Source of the DNA: Lathyrus oleraceus | Taxonomy: Eukaryota > Streptophyta > Magnoliopsida > Fabales > Fabaceae | Direction of reading: 5' to 3' | DNA length: 64,000 nucleotides | Assembly (NCBI RefSeq): GCF_024323335.1 | Contig: NC_066582.1 | Span: 95,263,444 to 95,327,443, forward strand | Part shown: piece by piece, positions 34,116 to 46,171 of the stretch | Numbering within the stretch: position 1 is the stretch's first letter | Layout of the letters: every line of letters starts with the position of its first letter | Translations under genes and position numbers: made by a program | The notes under the pieces: generated by a model | Seen by the model: the letters and a program-made list of their open reading frames with translations, nothing else | Database searches by the model: none | Told to the model about the DNA's origin: nothing

Positions 34116-34415
34116 TGTTGGACAAATGACTATAAACACAAGAGGGGAGGTGAATTATGAGGGTTTAAAAATCTTTGATTAAAAACATCTTTGAAAAAGT
34201 TACAGTTTAAAATCGTTTGTAAAACAAACAGAGAAATAAGAAGTGGAACAAGTGGAAAAATAGACAACAAAAAAACTGAAAAAGTAAAAGAGATAAGGAA
34301 AAGAGAAAAATACCAGAAATTATAGAAGTTCGGTCTAAATGAAGGTGACCTAATCCTTTCCCCAATCATTTCTTCTTAAGAGTTTCCAATATGTTCTGTG
34401 TGAGCTTTGATCAGT
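34116..34415 (-). repeat. 5' LTR fragment of the Copia gag remnant
   Basis: The plus strand reads TTTTGATGCCACT then TGTTGGACAAATGAC. The first part is the reverse complement of a degenerate initiator-Met primer site (AGTGGCATCAAAA), and TGTTGG at 34116 is the LTR edge. The LTR seems to be cut at about 34415, where the next element begins. Its outer end was not identified. Confidence 0.45.
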
Positions 34416-34419
34416 GTAC

Positions 34420-35475
34420 TTTGATGTTCGTTCTTCTACTATTGTACTTAGGCAACTCTATAGTTTATTCTATTATTTTTACTATTTTAGTGTATTTTTA
34501 TATCTAAGTTTATTTTTGGCTTTATTTTATTTTCGTAATTTATTTTCAGCATAAACAGTTATTTGATATATTATCACTCTGCAGATCATAACTTGAGTTA
34601 CGAGAATCGAATTGACTCTTTGTAATAGGTGTTGGAAAGCTGAGAGGATAAGCTAAAGGTTTTATGTTGAAGTCAAAAAATGATTCTAAGTGAAGAAGGG
34701 TCTAATAATTAGTTTTAGTTCCAGACTTAAGAAAATACTTAGTTTTTGGACCGGTTTTGTATTTTTTTCGGGTCGGTTGCTATTAGGCCCGTATTCTGTT
34801 GCTCTATTTAAATAACTTGGCAGTTTTATGATTTATTATTCAACATTCATGAAATAGAGAATAGGGCATATGAATACCATGGAGAGCTAATTCTCAAAGA
34901 GTTGATCTATTGTATTTGAAATCCACTTTGAGGTTTTTATTAATTTCAGTTTAATTTTGGTTTTTTTCAATTCTTTCTATAAACTCGTTTGCTTAATCTG
35001 ATTACTTTTGTCTTCTTAATTCGATTGTTTCTTATAGGATAGAGTTGATTAAATTTGATTGTTTATATATCCTTAACTATAATCATGTTAGCGTAGCTTT
35101 TTCGTTATCGTGTTTGATTAAGTCGCGTTTGCTTAATTCGCATCTGCTTAAATTCGTTTGCTTAATTTGGAAATTAGGAGCATATGTCATATAATACCGA
35201 TTGCGTTTGTCAATCGATATTGTAATCGAATGGGATCAAATCCACTAGGGAATTGAAATTATAAGAATTTATGATAAGTCGGAAATCGATACAGTAGATT
35301 AGCTTATTTATCAATTTTGCTTTTACCTTTAATCATCTTCGGTTTAAGTTCTCAACCTTAAAAAAAACCTTATTTTTATTCATTTGGTTACAACATTCAA
35401 GAGTCCTTCTGATACGACATTCGAGTGTCACTTCCGTTTTACTACACTTTTAAACTCGTTTTTGACCCGTGTACA
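34420..35475 (+). repeat. Athila/Cyclops-like LTR
   Basis: About 1 kb starting near TGTACTTTGATGTTCGTTC and ending near GACCCGTGTACA, followed within 15 bp by a gypsy-type primer site. The content (GGCAACTCTATAGTTTATTC, then CATGAAATAGAG and GTTTGCTTAATT repeats at 34985-35165) resembles Athila-group LTRs of legumes. The TTTGCTTAATT phrase recurs three to four times. Both ends are approximate; no target duplication was found. Confidence 0.55.
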
Positions 35476-35489
35476 ACAACAAATCAAAT

Positions 35490-35507
35490 TGGCGTCGTTG
35501 TCGGGGA
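35490..35507 (+). other. Primer-binding site, TGGCGTCGTTGTCGGGGA
   Basis: This differs by two C-to-T changes from TGGCGCCGTTGCCGGGGA, the primer site common to Athila and related gypsy elements. It fixes the orientation (plus) of the LTR to its left. The leader that follows (35508 to about 35900) is T-rich and ends at the junction with the chromovirus fragment; no gag follows. Confidence 0.8.
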
Positions 35508-35899
35508 CTCTTGTCAATTTTAACCAATATTAGAGTCATAGGTGTCACGTTTTAGCATTTTTGCCCTAACTTTCTTGTGTTCTAGCCTTTTCGCGATTTA
35601 GCATTAAAAAAATCTGTTTTTAAGAAAATCGTCTCAGATTATTCCAATTCTTTGTCGATTCATTAGAAAAAACTCAAGGATCGAAAGTCTCTATTTAGAA
35701 ACTAAATAGTGGATGCCCCCTAAAAATCTGAAATTCCTTATTTTTCTATTTTTTATGATTTTTTTTTCTGTTTTGATAGTTTCAAAAAATTCAAAAAAAA
35801 AATCTCAAAATTCTTATTTCACTTAATTAAATTAAATTTTGTATTTTTGTATTTTTATGAATCTATTTTAATCGTTTTTTTTCGTATTTCAATTGTTTT

Positions 35900-37591
35900 T
35901 TCTCTGATTTTCTCAATCAATTCCAACTCTTGAACCATCAGCATCGACGTATGCAATGACTTCCTACTCGACGCATTAGCTACAACATTGGCTTTACCCG
36001 GATGGTAACTAAACAAAAATCATAATCCTTCATAAATTTGAGTCACCTCCTCTGTCTCATATTCAACTCCTTCTGATTGAATAGATACTTCAAGCTCTTG
36101 TGTTTGCTGAACACTTCAAATCTGAAACGAAACAGATAATTCCTCCAAATCTTCAACACGAACACCACATCTGCAAACTCTAGATCATGTGTAGGATAAT
36201 TCCTCTCATGAACCTTCAAATATATAGAAGCATAAGAAACAAACTAACCATTTTGCATCAACACACCACATAGGCCCATCTTCAAAGCATCACAATACAT
36301 AACAAAAGATTCGCTCGAATTTGGCAAAATCAAAACTGGAGTAAACGTCAACTTCCTCTTGAGTTCTTAAAAACTCTCCTCATAATGCACATCCCAAACA
36401 TAAGTTTTACCTTTTAGAGTCCGTTGAGTCAAAGGTAACTCCAACTTCGAAAAGTCTTCGATAAACTCTGTAGTAACCAACCAAACCAAGAAAACTTCTA
36501 ATTTCAGTAATAGATTTCGAATTCTCCCACTACAACACAACATCTACCTTTGACGGATCAACAATAATACCACCACTCGAAATCACGTTCCTGAGCAAAC
36601 TCACCTCTCGCAACCAGAACTCACAATTAGACAACTTTGCATACAACTTCATCTCTTTTAGAGTTTGCAACATAACTGTCATATGCTCTACATGCTCTTC
36701 ATCATACTTCAAATATATTAGAATGTCATCAATGAACACAACCAAAAAATGATCTAAGTATGGATGGAATATTATATTCATGTACTTCATGAACACTCCA
36801 GGAGCATTAGACACTTCAAAGAGCATCACTGACTACTCATAGTGACCATACGCTGTCCTAAACGGAGTCTTCGAAATATCTTATGGCTTCACATGAATTT
36901 GATTATAACCCAAATGCAAATCAATCTTACTGAATACGCAAGCACCAACCAAGTGGTCCATTAAATCATCAATTCTTATAAGAGGATACTTGTTATTGAT
37001 TGTCACTTTATTCAGTTGTCGATAATCAACACACAACCTCATGCTACTATCTTTCTTCTTGACTAACAACACCGGCATTCCCCACAATGAAACACTCGGT
37101 CGAACAAACTTCTTATCAAGCTACTCTTCCAATTACTTATTCAACTCACTCAACTCTAAAGCAGACATCCTATAAGGAGCCATCAATACAGAACTAGTAC
37201 CAAGTACTAAGTCGATGGAAAACTCAACCTCGCGGGAAATCACACACCACAGGTAACCTACAAATCACAACTTTGCTTTTAGCCTTCATAGAAGCTAATA
37301 TCATAAACACTTTCGTGACATCCTTCATGAACTCACCCACTTGCTTAGTAGACACGAACAACTCATCATTTGCATCAAACTCTGGAAATGACAATGACTT
37401 GTCGAAACAATTGATATGAACATGGTTGAACTCTAACTAGTTCATCCCAAGGATAACATCCATTTTATTCAATGGTAGAAAGACTAAGTACATCCTAAAA
37501 CTCTTACCATATATCATTAGCGAACAATTCAAACACACCTACGAAGTAGTCACCGGCCATTAGTTGGGGTATCAATAACCATACTCACAAT
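35900..37591 (-). pseudogene. Gypsy protease C-part, reverse transcriptase and RNase H, broken
   Basis: 37087-36881 gives [40 protein letters not shown] and [13 protein letters not shown]. 36829-36530 gives FMKYMNIIFHPYLDHFLVVF with the catalytic FIDDILIY intact, then a thumb-like segment LREVSLLRNVISSGGI. RNase H pieces continue through 36500-35950 and end KANVVANASS..SMLMVQELELI, the usual end of RNase H in chromoviruses. At 37591-37100 protease and linker pieces are present (SMVIDTPTNG at the edge). There are multiple stops. Without integrase it cannot act. Confidence 0.8.
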
Positions 37592-37654
37592 TGTCATACC
37601 CAAAATTTTTCCCTCCCCTTTATAATTTTCATCTAACCTTGGCTTAATATTCAT

Positions 37655-37725
37655 CTGCATTCATTCATGCCTGATTCATGTGCATCATTCATTCATGCAT
37701 GATTCATGTGCATCATTCATTCATG
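37655..37725. repeat. 28-bp tandem repeat near the LTR start
   Basis: CATTCATTCATGCCTGATTC then ATGTGCAT is repeated about 2.6 times with one or two base changes. It lies 60 bp inside the solo LTR start. Confidence 0.9.
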
Positions 37726-38299
37726 TTAACACTTTCTAAAAATCATCTTAGATTCAAAGCTTATGGTTAACAAAAGCTAGGGTTTGCTTGTGGATCAAAC
37801 CCTAGGGTTGTAGTGGTTCATCATATGGAATCATTGGGGTGAACCCCTAATTTCTTGGTCTTTAGGACATGGATTCAAGGAGACCACATCATGACATTCA
37901 TATGTGCTTCAAAACCCTAATTCTTGGTTTTGTACCTCTAGGATTTTGTGTATGGCTTTTGGAGCTTTGATTTGACCATTAAACCCTAATTTTGGGGCCC
38001 GTGTGTTGGGAGATTGACTATGGAGCTTCATGCTTCGCTTGAAGACGTTGATTAGGGGGTGTGCATCATGAAGCCCTAATCAAGGATGCCTGATCGTGTG
38101 TGTCATTTTAGGTTGACATTGACATGGGATTAACTGAAACCCTAGCTCATTAGGAAGAGGTTCTTGACCATCTTGTCATACATCTTGTCATGCATCATTA
38201 ACCATTAAACTTGCTATTGTGCATGATATTCATTCATCTAACCTACATGTCCACTTGTTTGGGATTTCATATGGTTTAAGGTTTGGTTAGTGCATTCAT

Positions 38300-38440
38300 T
38301 CATATGGTGTTTTCAAGATCTTGATTCATGGTCATTTCATCCACTCATATGGTGTTTTCAAAACCTTGATCAATGGTCATTGCTTCCATCCATATGGTGT
38401 TTTCAAGATCACCAGTCCTTGGTCATTGGTTCTTAGATTC
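38300..38440. repeat. ~50-bp tandem repeats in the solo LTR
   Basis: Three copies of CATATGGTGTTTTCAAGATC followed by a TTGATxxATGGTCATT part, at about 38308, 38346 and 38391. Diverged but clear. Confidence 0.8.
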
Positions 38441-40849
38441 ATGCTTGCACCAGTGCATTGGTCTTTTGGGCCTTGATTTGTCCTTGATTAATTGATTTTC
38501 TTAAGGCATCATAAGTCATTCATTAGGGGTTCATCTATGCATTTTAGCTCATTAGATCAGGGTTCATTCATTGTTGCTTAGCATTTGAACATAAACCATT
38601 GTTTCATTTAAACCAAGTCTTTATTCATTCAAAATCACTTTTACATTACATTTCATCAAATCATTTACAAAAGTCCTTACATCATACAATACTAAACCCT
38701 AGTTTCTAACCTAGAGTTGACTTTGGTCAACTGTTGACTTTTTGGTCAACATGTTGACCAAAGTCAACCCTTTTTCCCTTAAGCCATTTTGATCTTCAAG
38801 CCTTGATTCTCAAGTATCCATGCCAAGTAAACCTACAAAGTTCAAATTCCAAAATTAGGCCACCAAACATGTTTTGTTCAATCCATTCAATAAACCACAT
38901 TTAAGTCCATTCATGATTCAAGAATCCAATTCCAAAAACTACACACATCCAAACAATTCAATATACATATTCAAGCATAAAATACCAATTCAATACATTT
39001 TGAATCCATTTCCATAAACCATTCATTCACAATTAACATTCCATAAATCTTTCAATTCAATTCCATGAGCCATTCAAAATAGCATACCAAATACATAACA
39101 TTTCAAGTGCAACCTACAAAGGTATTACAAGGCCAAGACACTTTGAACCTACAAACTGACCAACAATTCGTCTAGCCAATGAAACCTCCATTCTTTGACA
39201 AGGCATTCTGCAGGAAAAACGAGTTCAAAAGTACAGTCATCGCAAAGCACCCTGCAAAATCCAAACGCAACATAACACACCAAGTCAACCCCTTCATTCT
39301 AACACATACAACCTACAGGTCATAACACAAAATTCAAAACATTCATCCTGATACAAAGTAAAGTACATGCATAATTCAATCAAAACTAACACATTGAACC
39401 TTGCATCTTTCAATTAACTGCACAGAATCTGCAAACCACAATAGTTAACCTGATAGGCAACCCATAAATCATTCATTCAAACTAATTAACTAACTCATTT
39501 CAAATACTAACATAATTTTCACATTTCTAACTGACACAATGTGAATTTTAATGGAATTTCGTGTGCATTTCCAACCGAATTGGGAGAATCAGGACTCTAT
39601 AAATACTCATTCACTTCACTCATTCATGTCGCGCTACACACTTCACAAATCACAAAGAGAAAACTCACATCACTACAAACTCGGAAACATGACTCTCTCT
39701 CTCTCATGAAGAAACAAAAATCACAAAAGAAGAAGAAGAAAAAGAAGAAGAAGAGTAAGTGAATCAAGCTCAGAAACTCCTCACTCCCGTTCTTCAACTC
39801 TCGATCCAATGTAACATATATGGTAAACATAAGGAGGAAAAGGAAGAGTGGATTGAAGTGAAGCAGGGTAAAGAAGATTTGATACTTGTTGATTAGTCAA
39901 AGAATCACTATGCCGAATTCAAATCCGGTAAGCTTTCTTTTATGCTCTTGATTCAATCGCAATCCATGTTTCGTTTGTATGCCACGTTTCCCTCTGATGT
40001 GATTTGGTAACGATTCGTCTCAATTGATCTCGAACGCGAGTGATGAAGTGATCGAGGAACTCAAAATCTTGATGATTGAACCTCAAGAGGATTCAATTTC
40101 TGCTATTGTTTTGAATGTTTTTTTTAGATGAGAGGATGAGGATCAGAGAATGCGAATGATGAAACGAGAATGCTCATATGTTTGTATGCTAAAGCATTCA
40201 AGGTTACTAAGCATATCGTATTTGAACTTTGAGGCTTTGACCTGGATTTTGTTAACATGGACATGAACCCGTGGACATAAACCCGGGCATTGAACATAGA
40301 CCTGCGCTGCTTGGATCCTCATTTTCTCTTCTTATTTTCCCTTTGCTCAATATATTTATTTTATTGTTTTTGTTCTTTTTAACTTCTTATTTTTCTACAA
40401 TTTTGTGCATAATTAGATGTTAGATTTAAGATGATTTTTACATTAGTCTAAGTTTTATCACATTATATGTTAGAGAATCCATGATATGCATGCTCCCTAG
40501 TTTAGGGTTTGTGTAGAATCAATTGATATAGTTTGAATGATTAATTCATTAGGTCGTATATAATTCAACTGGTCTTTTTCCCATTGATTATGTTGATCAA
40601 AGTTTGTTTTGGTCAATCAAATCCTTTGCACTGTGCTAAATTCGCCAAGCATATTCAAGTGATAAAAGACCATTGATCACTTGATAGGGAAAGTCTCTTG
40701 TGTTCAAGCTGTAATGGACCTCGGGAGATCAAGACCTCAAGATTTAAGATCAAGACTTCAAGACTTCAAGTCATTACAAGGCATTCACATTGCAGATAGA
40801 GTGGACTAATGTTCAAGCACAACAAAGGTGTATCAACACTTGTCAATCA

Positions 40850-42560
40850 TGATTCAAGTTGTGTGCCATGAGCCTTAAGAAATAGAGAAAGGGTGAGAGA
40901 GAGAATTCCTATCCTCATTCTGAATATCTTTGGGTACTGGACGAATGACCTAGTTGCCCATCGTATTCACCTATATTCATAGACTTTAGTACAATTCAAA
41001 TCAAATGATTGCCAAGTCTTCATCTTCAAAGCAAAACTTCATCATAAGGAGAAGCAAGGAGAGTCTTCATCAACAACTTGCCAGTTATAATAAGTGTCAC
41101 ATGCCATGAGCCTTAAGTAGTAAAGAAGGGATGAGAGGGATTATTCCTATTCTCATTCTGAATATCTTTGGGTACGAGACGAATGACTCAGTTGCTCATC
41201 GCATTCACCTTTACTCACAGACTTTAGTGTAGTTCAAATTTAATGACTTCTAAGTCTTGTGCATCTATCATTACCATCTGTCAATAATATTATACCGTCT
41301 TCTCTTTGGAACCAAATACCTTATCCTATGGATTCCATGTACACCCTTTTAGGAAAAATAACTAGTGCCCACCTCGTGAACCAAGAGTTGTTTGTCTTGA
41401 TGCCAAACATTTAATTCATTTATTTTCTAGCTTGATGCATGTATGCTCTTTAGTTAAGAGTTTATTCCTTCATGGATTCATAATACCTTTATCTTTTGGT
41501 TTCAGATTGTTTGTTCCTTTATAGTGATATATTGTTTCCTTGGACCAAATATCACATTCCTTTGTGTCCCATACATACCCTTTTAGGGCAAATAACTAGT
41601 GTCTACCTTGTGAACCAAGATTTGTTTGTCTTGATGCCAAACATTTAATTCCCTTTTTTTGGCTTGATGTCTGTTTACTCTTTGGTTCAAAGCTTATTTT
41701 CCGTTATAGGTTCCTGTAATACCATTGTCTTTTAGTGCCAAGTTATACTTCTCATCACTTCATTCATACTTTCTCACTCTTCTTGTTTGTCTTGATAATA
41801 CCTGTTGCTTACAACTCTTGCTTTCTTTTTTCTGTTTTAGTTCCACGAACTACTGAGTTCTGACTTTCTCATTGTATGATGAGAATACGTAGACACAAGG
41901 GTTCGAACCCTTGGCGAGCATATTTATTCCTTCTTCTGCCTTATGGCACCATCCATATATTTTGTGATCCATATCTTCTATCCTCAATCATAACCATTCA
42001 TCTCAGTGATATAGTGTTTCTTTGGAACCAGATACCATTTTTCTTTGGATTCCATATATACCCTTTTAGTACATACCCAGTGTCCATTTTTGAACCGAGA
42101 GTTCTTTGTCTTTATGCCAAACATTTAATTCCCTTTGTTTTCAGCCCCACCATGTATTGGCTCATGCTTCGGCCATACCATGTATTGATTCATGCCACAT
42201 TTACTCTTGGGTTCAAATTTATTTCCTTTATGGATTCCAACAATACCATTATCTTTTGGTTTCAAATTATACCTTTCGTCACTTTTACCAAATCTTTCAG
42301 TTATTTCTACTTTAATTATTTATCTCTTCATTCCATTCACCTTCAATTATTCACTATTCACTACATTCATTCAATATCTTCTACCAATCATTCACCCATG
42401 TGATATACTTTCTCTTTGAGCCAAATTCACTATTTCTTTGAGCTTCATCTAGTGTCTGTCTTTGAACCGAGAGTTGTTTGTCTTGATGTCAAACATTTAA
42501 TTTCCTTTGTTTTCGGCCCCACCATGTATTGGTTCCTGCTTCGGCCATACCATGTATTAG
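40850..42560. repeat. Two families of long diverged repeats near the LTR 3' end
   Basis: Family one: GTGTGCCATGAGCCTTAAG... with CATTCTGAATATCTTTGGGT occurs at about 40860 and 41097. Family two: a ~120-bp unit with TGAACCAAGAGTTGTTTGTC and TTGATGCCAAACATTTAATT occurs at about 41305, 41530, 42010 and 42405. Two copies carry an added CCCCACCATGTATTGG part. Spacing is irregular, so this is an old amplification. It explains the long open frames in this stretch. Confidence 0.75.
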
Positions 42561-43027
42561 TTCATGCGACATTTACTCGTTAGTTCAAATTTCATCCCTT
42601 TATGGGTTCAAACAATACTATTTTTTGGTTCAAACCATACCTATTATCACTTCTTTCATCCCCCGCCTTTAGTTCCATGAACTACAAAGCTCTGAATTCC
42701 TTATTGCACTATAAAGATACGTGGGCATGAGGGCCCTAATCCATACCGAGCACTCTATATATTCCTTTCTTTTTCCCTCTTTCGCGAGTAATCTTTAGAT
42801 AGTAACACTCATTCGAGCATAGAACAATCAAAACGGTTCCTATTGAGTACAACAAATGTGAGGGATACTAATACCTTCCCTTTGCATAACCGACTTCCTT
42901 ACCTATTTTCTCTTCTCTCGGGTTTTATTGATGTTTTCCCTTTCCTTCGGGAATAAATAAAGTTCGATGGCGACTTTGTTGTATCTTCGAGCATGTGATG
43001 CGCTCAGGTATATTTCCGCTAGTATCA

Positions 43028-43990
43028 ACAACCATAGCAGACAACTTCAAACCCAACCTCTCAGCACAATAAATCGAAAAAAAAAAAGAATGTGTTACAC
43101 CCATGTGAACAATAGAAATCTGAGGAATACCATTGATTAAACATGTACATCGATTCAACATGTCTGAGCTAGTAGTCTCTGACCTAGTCAAAGAAATTTT
43201 TTCCCTCCAGATTGAACCATCTTCGACTTCTGACAAGTAGTATAAATGTTACCCTGTTCGCCGCAATTATAACAAGTCGGCCCATTACTCTTGCAATCTG
43301 CAATATAGTGACCTGTCTTTCCACGTTTGAAGCACCTCAGGACTTTATTCTTGCATTCATTAGCATAGTGGCCTGACTCGCCACACTTGAAAGACTTAAT
43401 AAAAGCGGGAGTCTCTCCCCCACTTAGCATTTTCTCTTCTGAATCCTTCTGCTTCCCTTGTCAGCTGGAGTAATATACGGTTTTCGACGATACTGACTCT
43501 TCCTTTTCCTATCACTAAGACTCTTATTATGAGAAAAACGGGCTCTGATGTCCTCGTCATATATCCTATAATTATTCACTAGCATAATAAATATATGAAT
43601 CTCATGATACCCAATACCTTGATTGATCCCAGGACGCATTATCCCATAAGTCTTCGACCTCTTCCGACAACATATGAGTATCGAACTGCACCTTCTAAAT
43701 TTTAGTGCAAGCCATCACCCGAAAAATCTTCACAATCTCTCTGAGTTATGTCTGCCCATCCTCTGGACCATATATTCCCTTGAAAATCGGCAGATTGTTT
43801 CTCTGAAATTTCCCCAATCTACGAACCTCTTCACTAACCTGATTTTGTTGACCCTGTAGTGCCTGAGCCACTGACTCCAAAGCATCATCAATTGCACGAT
43901 CATTTCTTCTAGCCCTTACTTTGCACACTAGCAAAAAAACATTAGAAGAAACAATACATCGACAGTGTACACACACATGTCACATACTAA
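43028..43990 (-). pseudogene. Gypsy gag and start of protease, broken
   Basis: 43920-43746 reads RARRNDRAIDDALESVAQAL with FQRNNLPIFKGIYGPED, the usual gag start of legume chromoviruses. A gap and frame changes follow, then KCGESGHYANEC, CFKRGKTGHYIADC and CYNCGEQGNIYTTC at 43390-43240. These are three CCHC-like knuckles, each with one zinc ligand changed (first Cys lost, second Cys to Arg, His to Asn). The protease start VTHSFFFSIYCAERLGLKLS follows and is cut by the solo LTR. Most of the capsid region between 43746 and 43639 is shortened. Confidence 0.75.
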
Positions 43991-44030
43991 GGAATAATCA
44001 TCATGTCAAAAATCTGGCCAGACGAACTGA

Positions 44031-44045
44031 CCTGCTCTAATACCA
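44031..44045 (-). other. Primer-binding site of the chromovirus
   Basis: On the minus strand TGGTATTAGAGCAGG follows three bases after the LTR end. It differs by one base from the initiator-Met-type TGGTATCAGAGC in its first 12 positions. Confidence 0.75.
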
Positions 44046-44048
44046 CTA

Positions 44049-46171
44049 TGTAGCACCCTAACAACCCCAACATGAAATAAAACAAAAATAAAACAACAAT
44101 ACCCACAGGGTGTCACTCAGACACAACATAAACCTGCTCAGCAACACAAGTTAGATTAAAAAACTATACTTAAACAACAATCATCATATACTCGCCTTTA
44201 GGTAGTCTCGTCACAGCGGAAAATAATTCAATTAAAGTAATTCAACAACGCATCACATAACGAGTTACAATTTCTAATACTAGCATCAACAACATCATAA
44301 TAGTAATGAATAATAAAACAAACATTCGTCCACCCAGTGTTACAAACTAGAGCAACAAAATCTAAAATATCGCATAAAATAGGAAAAATAAGAACAACCT
44401 TAATGTCATCCTTCAACGGCTAAGAAACTACTCATTTACTTGCTCGTATGTACCCCAAGAAGGAGCACAAAACTATATAAACAACAAAGGGGTGAGAATA
44501 CGCTCGAAATATGTAATGGTGCAAAAGTATGTGAGGTAGCCTAAACCAACATCAATAATTATTCAACACAATTCTTTCACATACACCATAAAATTATTCT
44601 CAATCACCAATAGCAACATAATCATTCAATACATATGCAACAATGAATGCAATGTACTCGACACCATGACTCTAAAATGCATGTGATATCATTATGGACA
44701 ACACATGTCCATCTCTCTCCTGAATTCCCACCTTAGAACCAGAGCACACTAAATAACTATTATCACCATAAGTAAGGCTTCATCGATTCCCATATAGAAC
44801 TAGCCACTCGCTCCTGAATCCACACTATTAGACCAGAGCATACTAAAACTTGACCAAAATTCATACACCATGATGCATGATTCTCAACAACATGCAATAT
44901 CACTAATTATCACCATAAAATCACCATAATTATGCACAACATCATAACAATTGTTTAATTCAACAATCAATACTAAACAACACCAAAATGGCTCCAAACA
45001 GTATCTTATTCACAACACGACCGCAAAAATAGGAACCGACATTCAATTCCAAGCAACTGAGCAAATGACGTTCATTCTAGCAGCCTGACGGGTTACCCGT
45101 CACCAAGGTGACGCCTGTAACCTCTCACTCCACCTCACATGTCATCACCGTGACGCTCGTCCCATAGAAATGTGCCTGGGAACCACGATGGTCTACTCGT
45201 GAGGAAGCCGACGCTCTTCAGCGCCTTCAAGGCCATGACGACCTGATCGCCATGAGGGTGGCACCCGTCACCCTGAAGTAGAAGACAAAACCGCGTTTTT
45301 TGCCATGGAGTTCAATTAAGAACTCTAATTTTTCCATCCCATACCCCGAATCGAACATCACCATCAAGGAAAATAAGATCTAACATCAATACACCATTCA
45401 CCAATCAATAAACATGCATTTTATCGATTTAATCACGATTTAACATACTTTATTTATCAAAATTACAACAACGTAGAAACACTAATTCATACCAACACCA
45501 TCAACAAGAACACACCAATTCCATGGAAAAATAGTGCACGAATTTCACATAATGCATCATATAATCCATACTATCATAGAATTTAAATCATGTCCATCAA
45601 CCATTCATCAAGAATGGAAATTTAGGGAAAAACCTAATAGGATTAAGGATTAAGGACTTCACTCTATCCAATCATACGTTCTAAATCATATTAAGAGTAA
45701 TCCCCTTATCTTAAATTTTCTAACAAAAGCACCTTCAAGCTCTAACAATGGAGGTTCTTCTTAGCCATAAGCTTGTCTCCGTTCTCCCAATTTTGTTTTA
45801 CGTATTCCTTTTTATGTCAAAACTCTACTCGTTACTATATATTCTAACCTAATTATTTAATCTCTTAAAAATTGCATTAAGGTCCAATTTATGTTACAAT
45901 TTTCACCACTCTCCCCATATTCTCTGAGTTTCTATTATTCCACCCCAATTCTTTTTTTTATATTAATTTTAATTAATAAATAAAACTAATTACAATTCTA
46001 ATTATTTAACTATTTTAGTCATTCTAGCCTTTCAACCACCCCACCTACACTTCCATTACACGTGTCTCACATGCACATGCAAATCACCACACATATTTAA
46101 TTAAAAACACATCAAATACTAATTAATTAAATAAAATATTAAATAATTTAATCAAATTTCAGAATGTTATA
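44049..46171 (-). repeat. 5' LTR of the chromovirus (about 2.1 kb)
   Basis: The plus-strand edge TGTAGCACCCTAACAACC lies at 44049 beside the primer site. The outer edge is put at GAATGTTATA (46171), read on the minus strand as TATAACATTCTGAAATTTG; this is a common LTR start with its G changed to A. The middle has GACGGGTTACCCGTCACC and related phrases (45080-45280) common in legume chromovirus LTRs. The outer limit is inferred. Confidence 0.6.

Larger units (their letters stand above)
37592..43027 (+). mobile_element. Solo LTR of an Ogre-like retrotransposon (5436 bp)
   Basis: It starts TGTCATACCCAAAATTTTTC at 37592 and ends AGTATCA at 43027. Flanks ACAAT (37587-37591) and ACAAC (43028-43032) agree at 4 of 5 bases. 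Chromovirus protease sequence on both sides resumes in register when the LTR and one flank copy are ignored, which supports these limits. A TATA-like CTCTATAAATACTC lies at 39596-39609, followed by CT-rich leader sequence and a (GAA)n run at 39728. The common terminal block (TACCTTCCCTTTGCATAACC, a TTTATTGATGTTTTCCC part and ATGGCGACTTTG) is at 42870-42980. The 175-codon frame at 41876-42403 is within repeats and is not a gene. Confidence 0.8.
35900..46171 (-). mobile_element. Ty3/gypsy chromovirus remnant (Tekay-like), 3'-truncated, split by a solo LTR
   Basis: Minus-strand order: LTR 46171-44049, initiator-Met-type primer site 44045-44031, gag with three degenerate zinc knuckles and protease to 43028, a solo Ogre-like LTR (43027-37592), then the rest of protease, reverse transcriptase and RNase H down to about 35900. 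The integrase, chromodomain and 3' LTR are absent. Sequence changes to an Athila-like leader at the left edge. All reading frames are broken. Confidence 0.75.

Noticed and set aside
39541..39762. 73-residue frame ending in a poly-Lys tail
   Set aside because: The tail is a GAA/AAG simple repeat in the LTR leader.
41876..42403. 175-residue plus-strand frame, hydrophobic
   Set aside because: Lies in the diverged repeats of the solo LTR; hydrophobicity comes from T-rich sequence.
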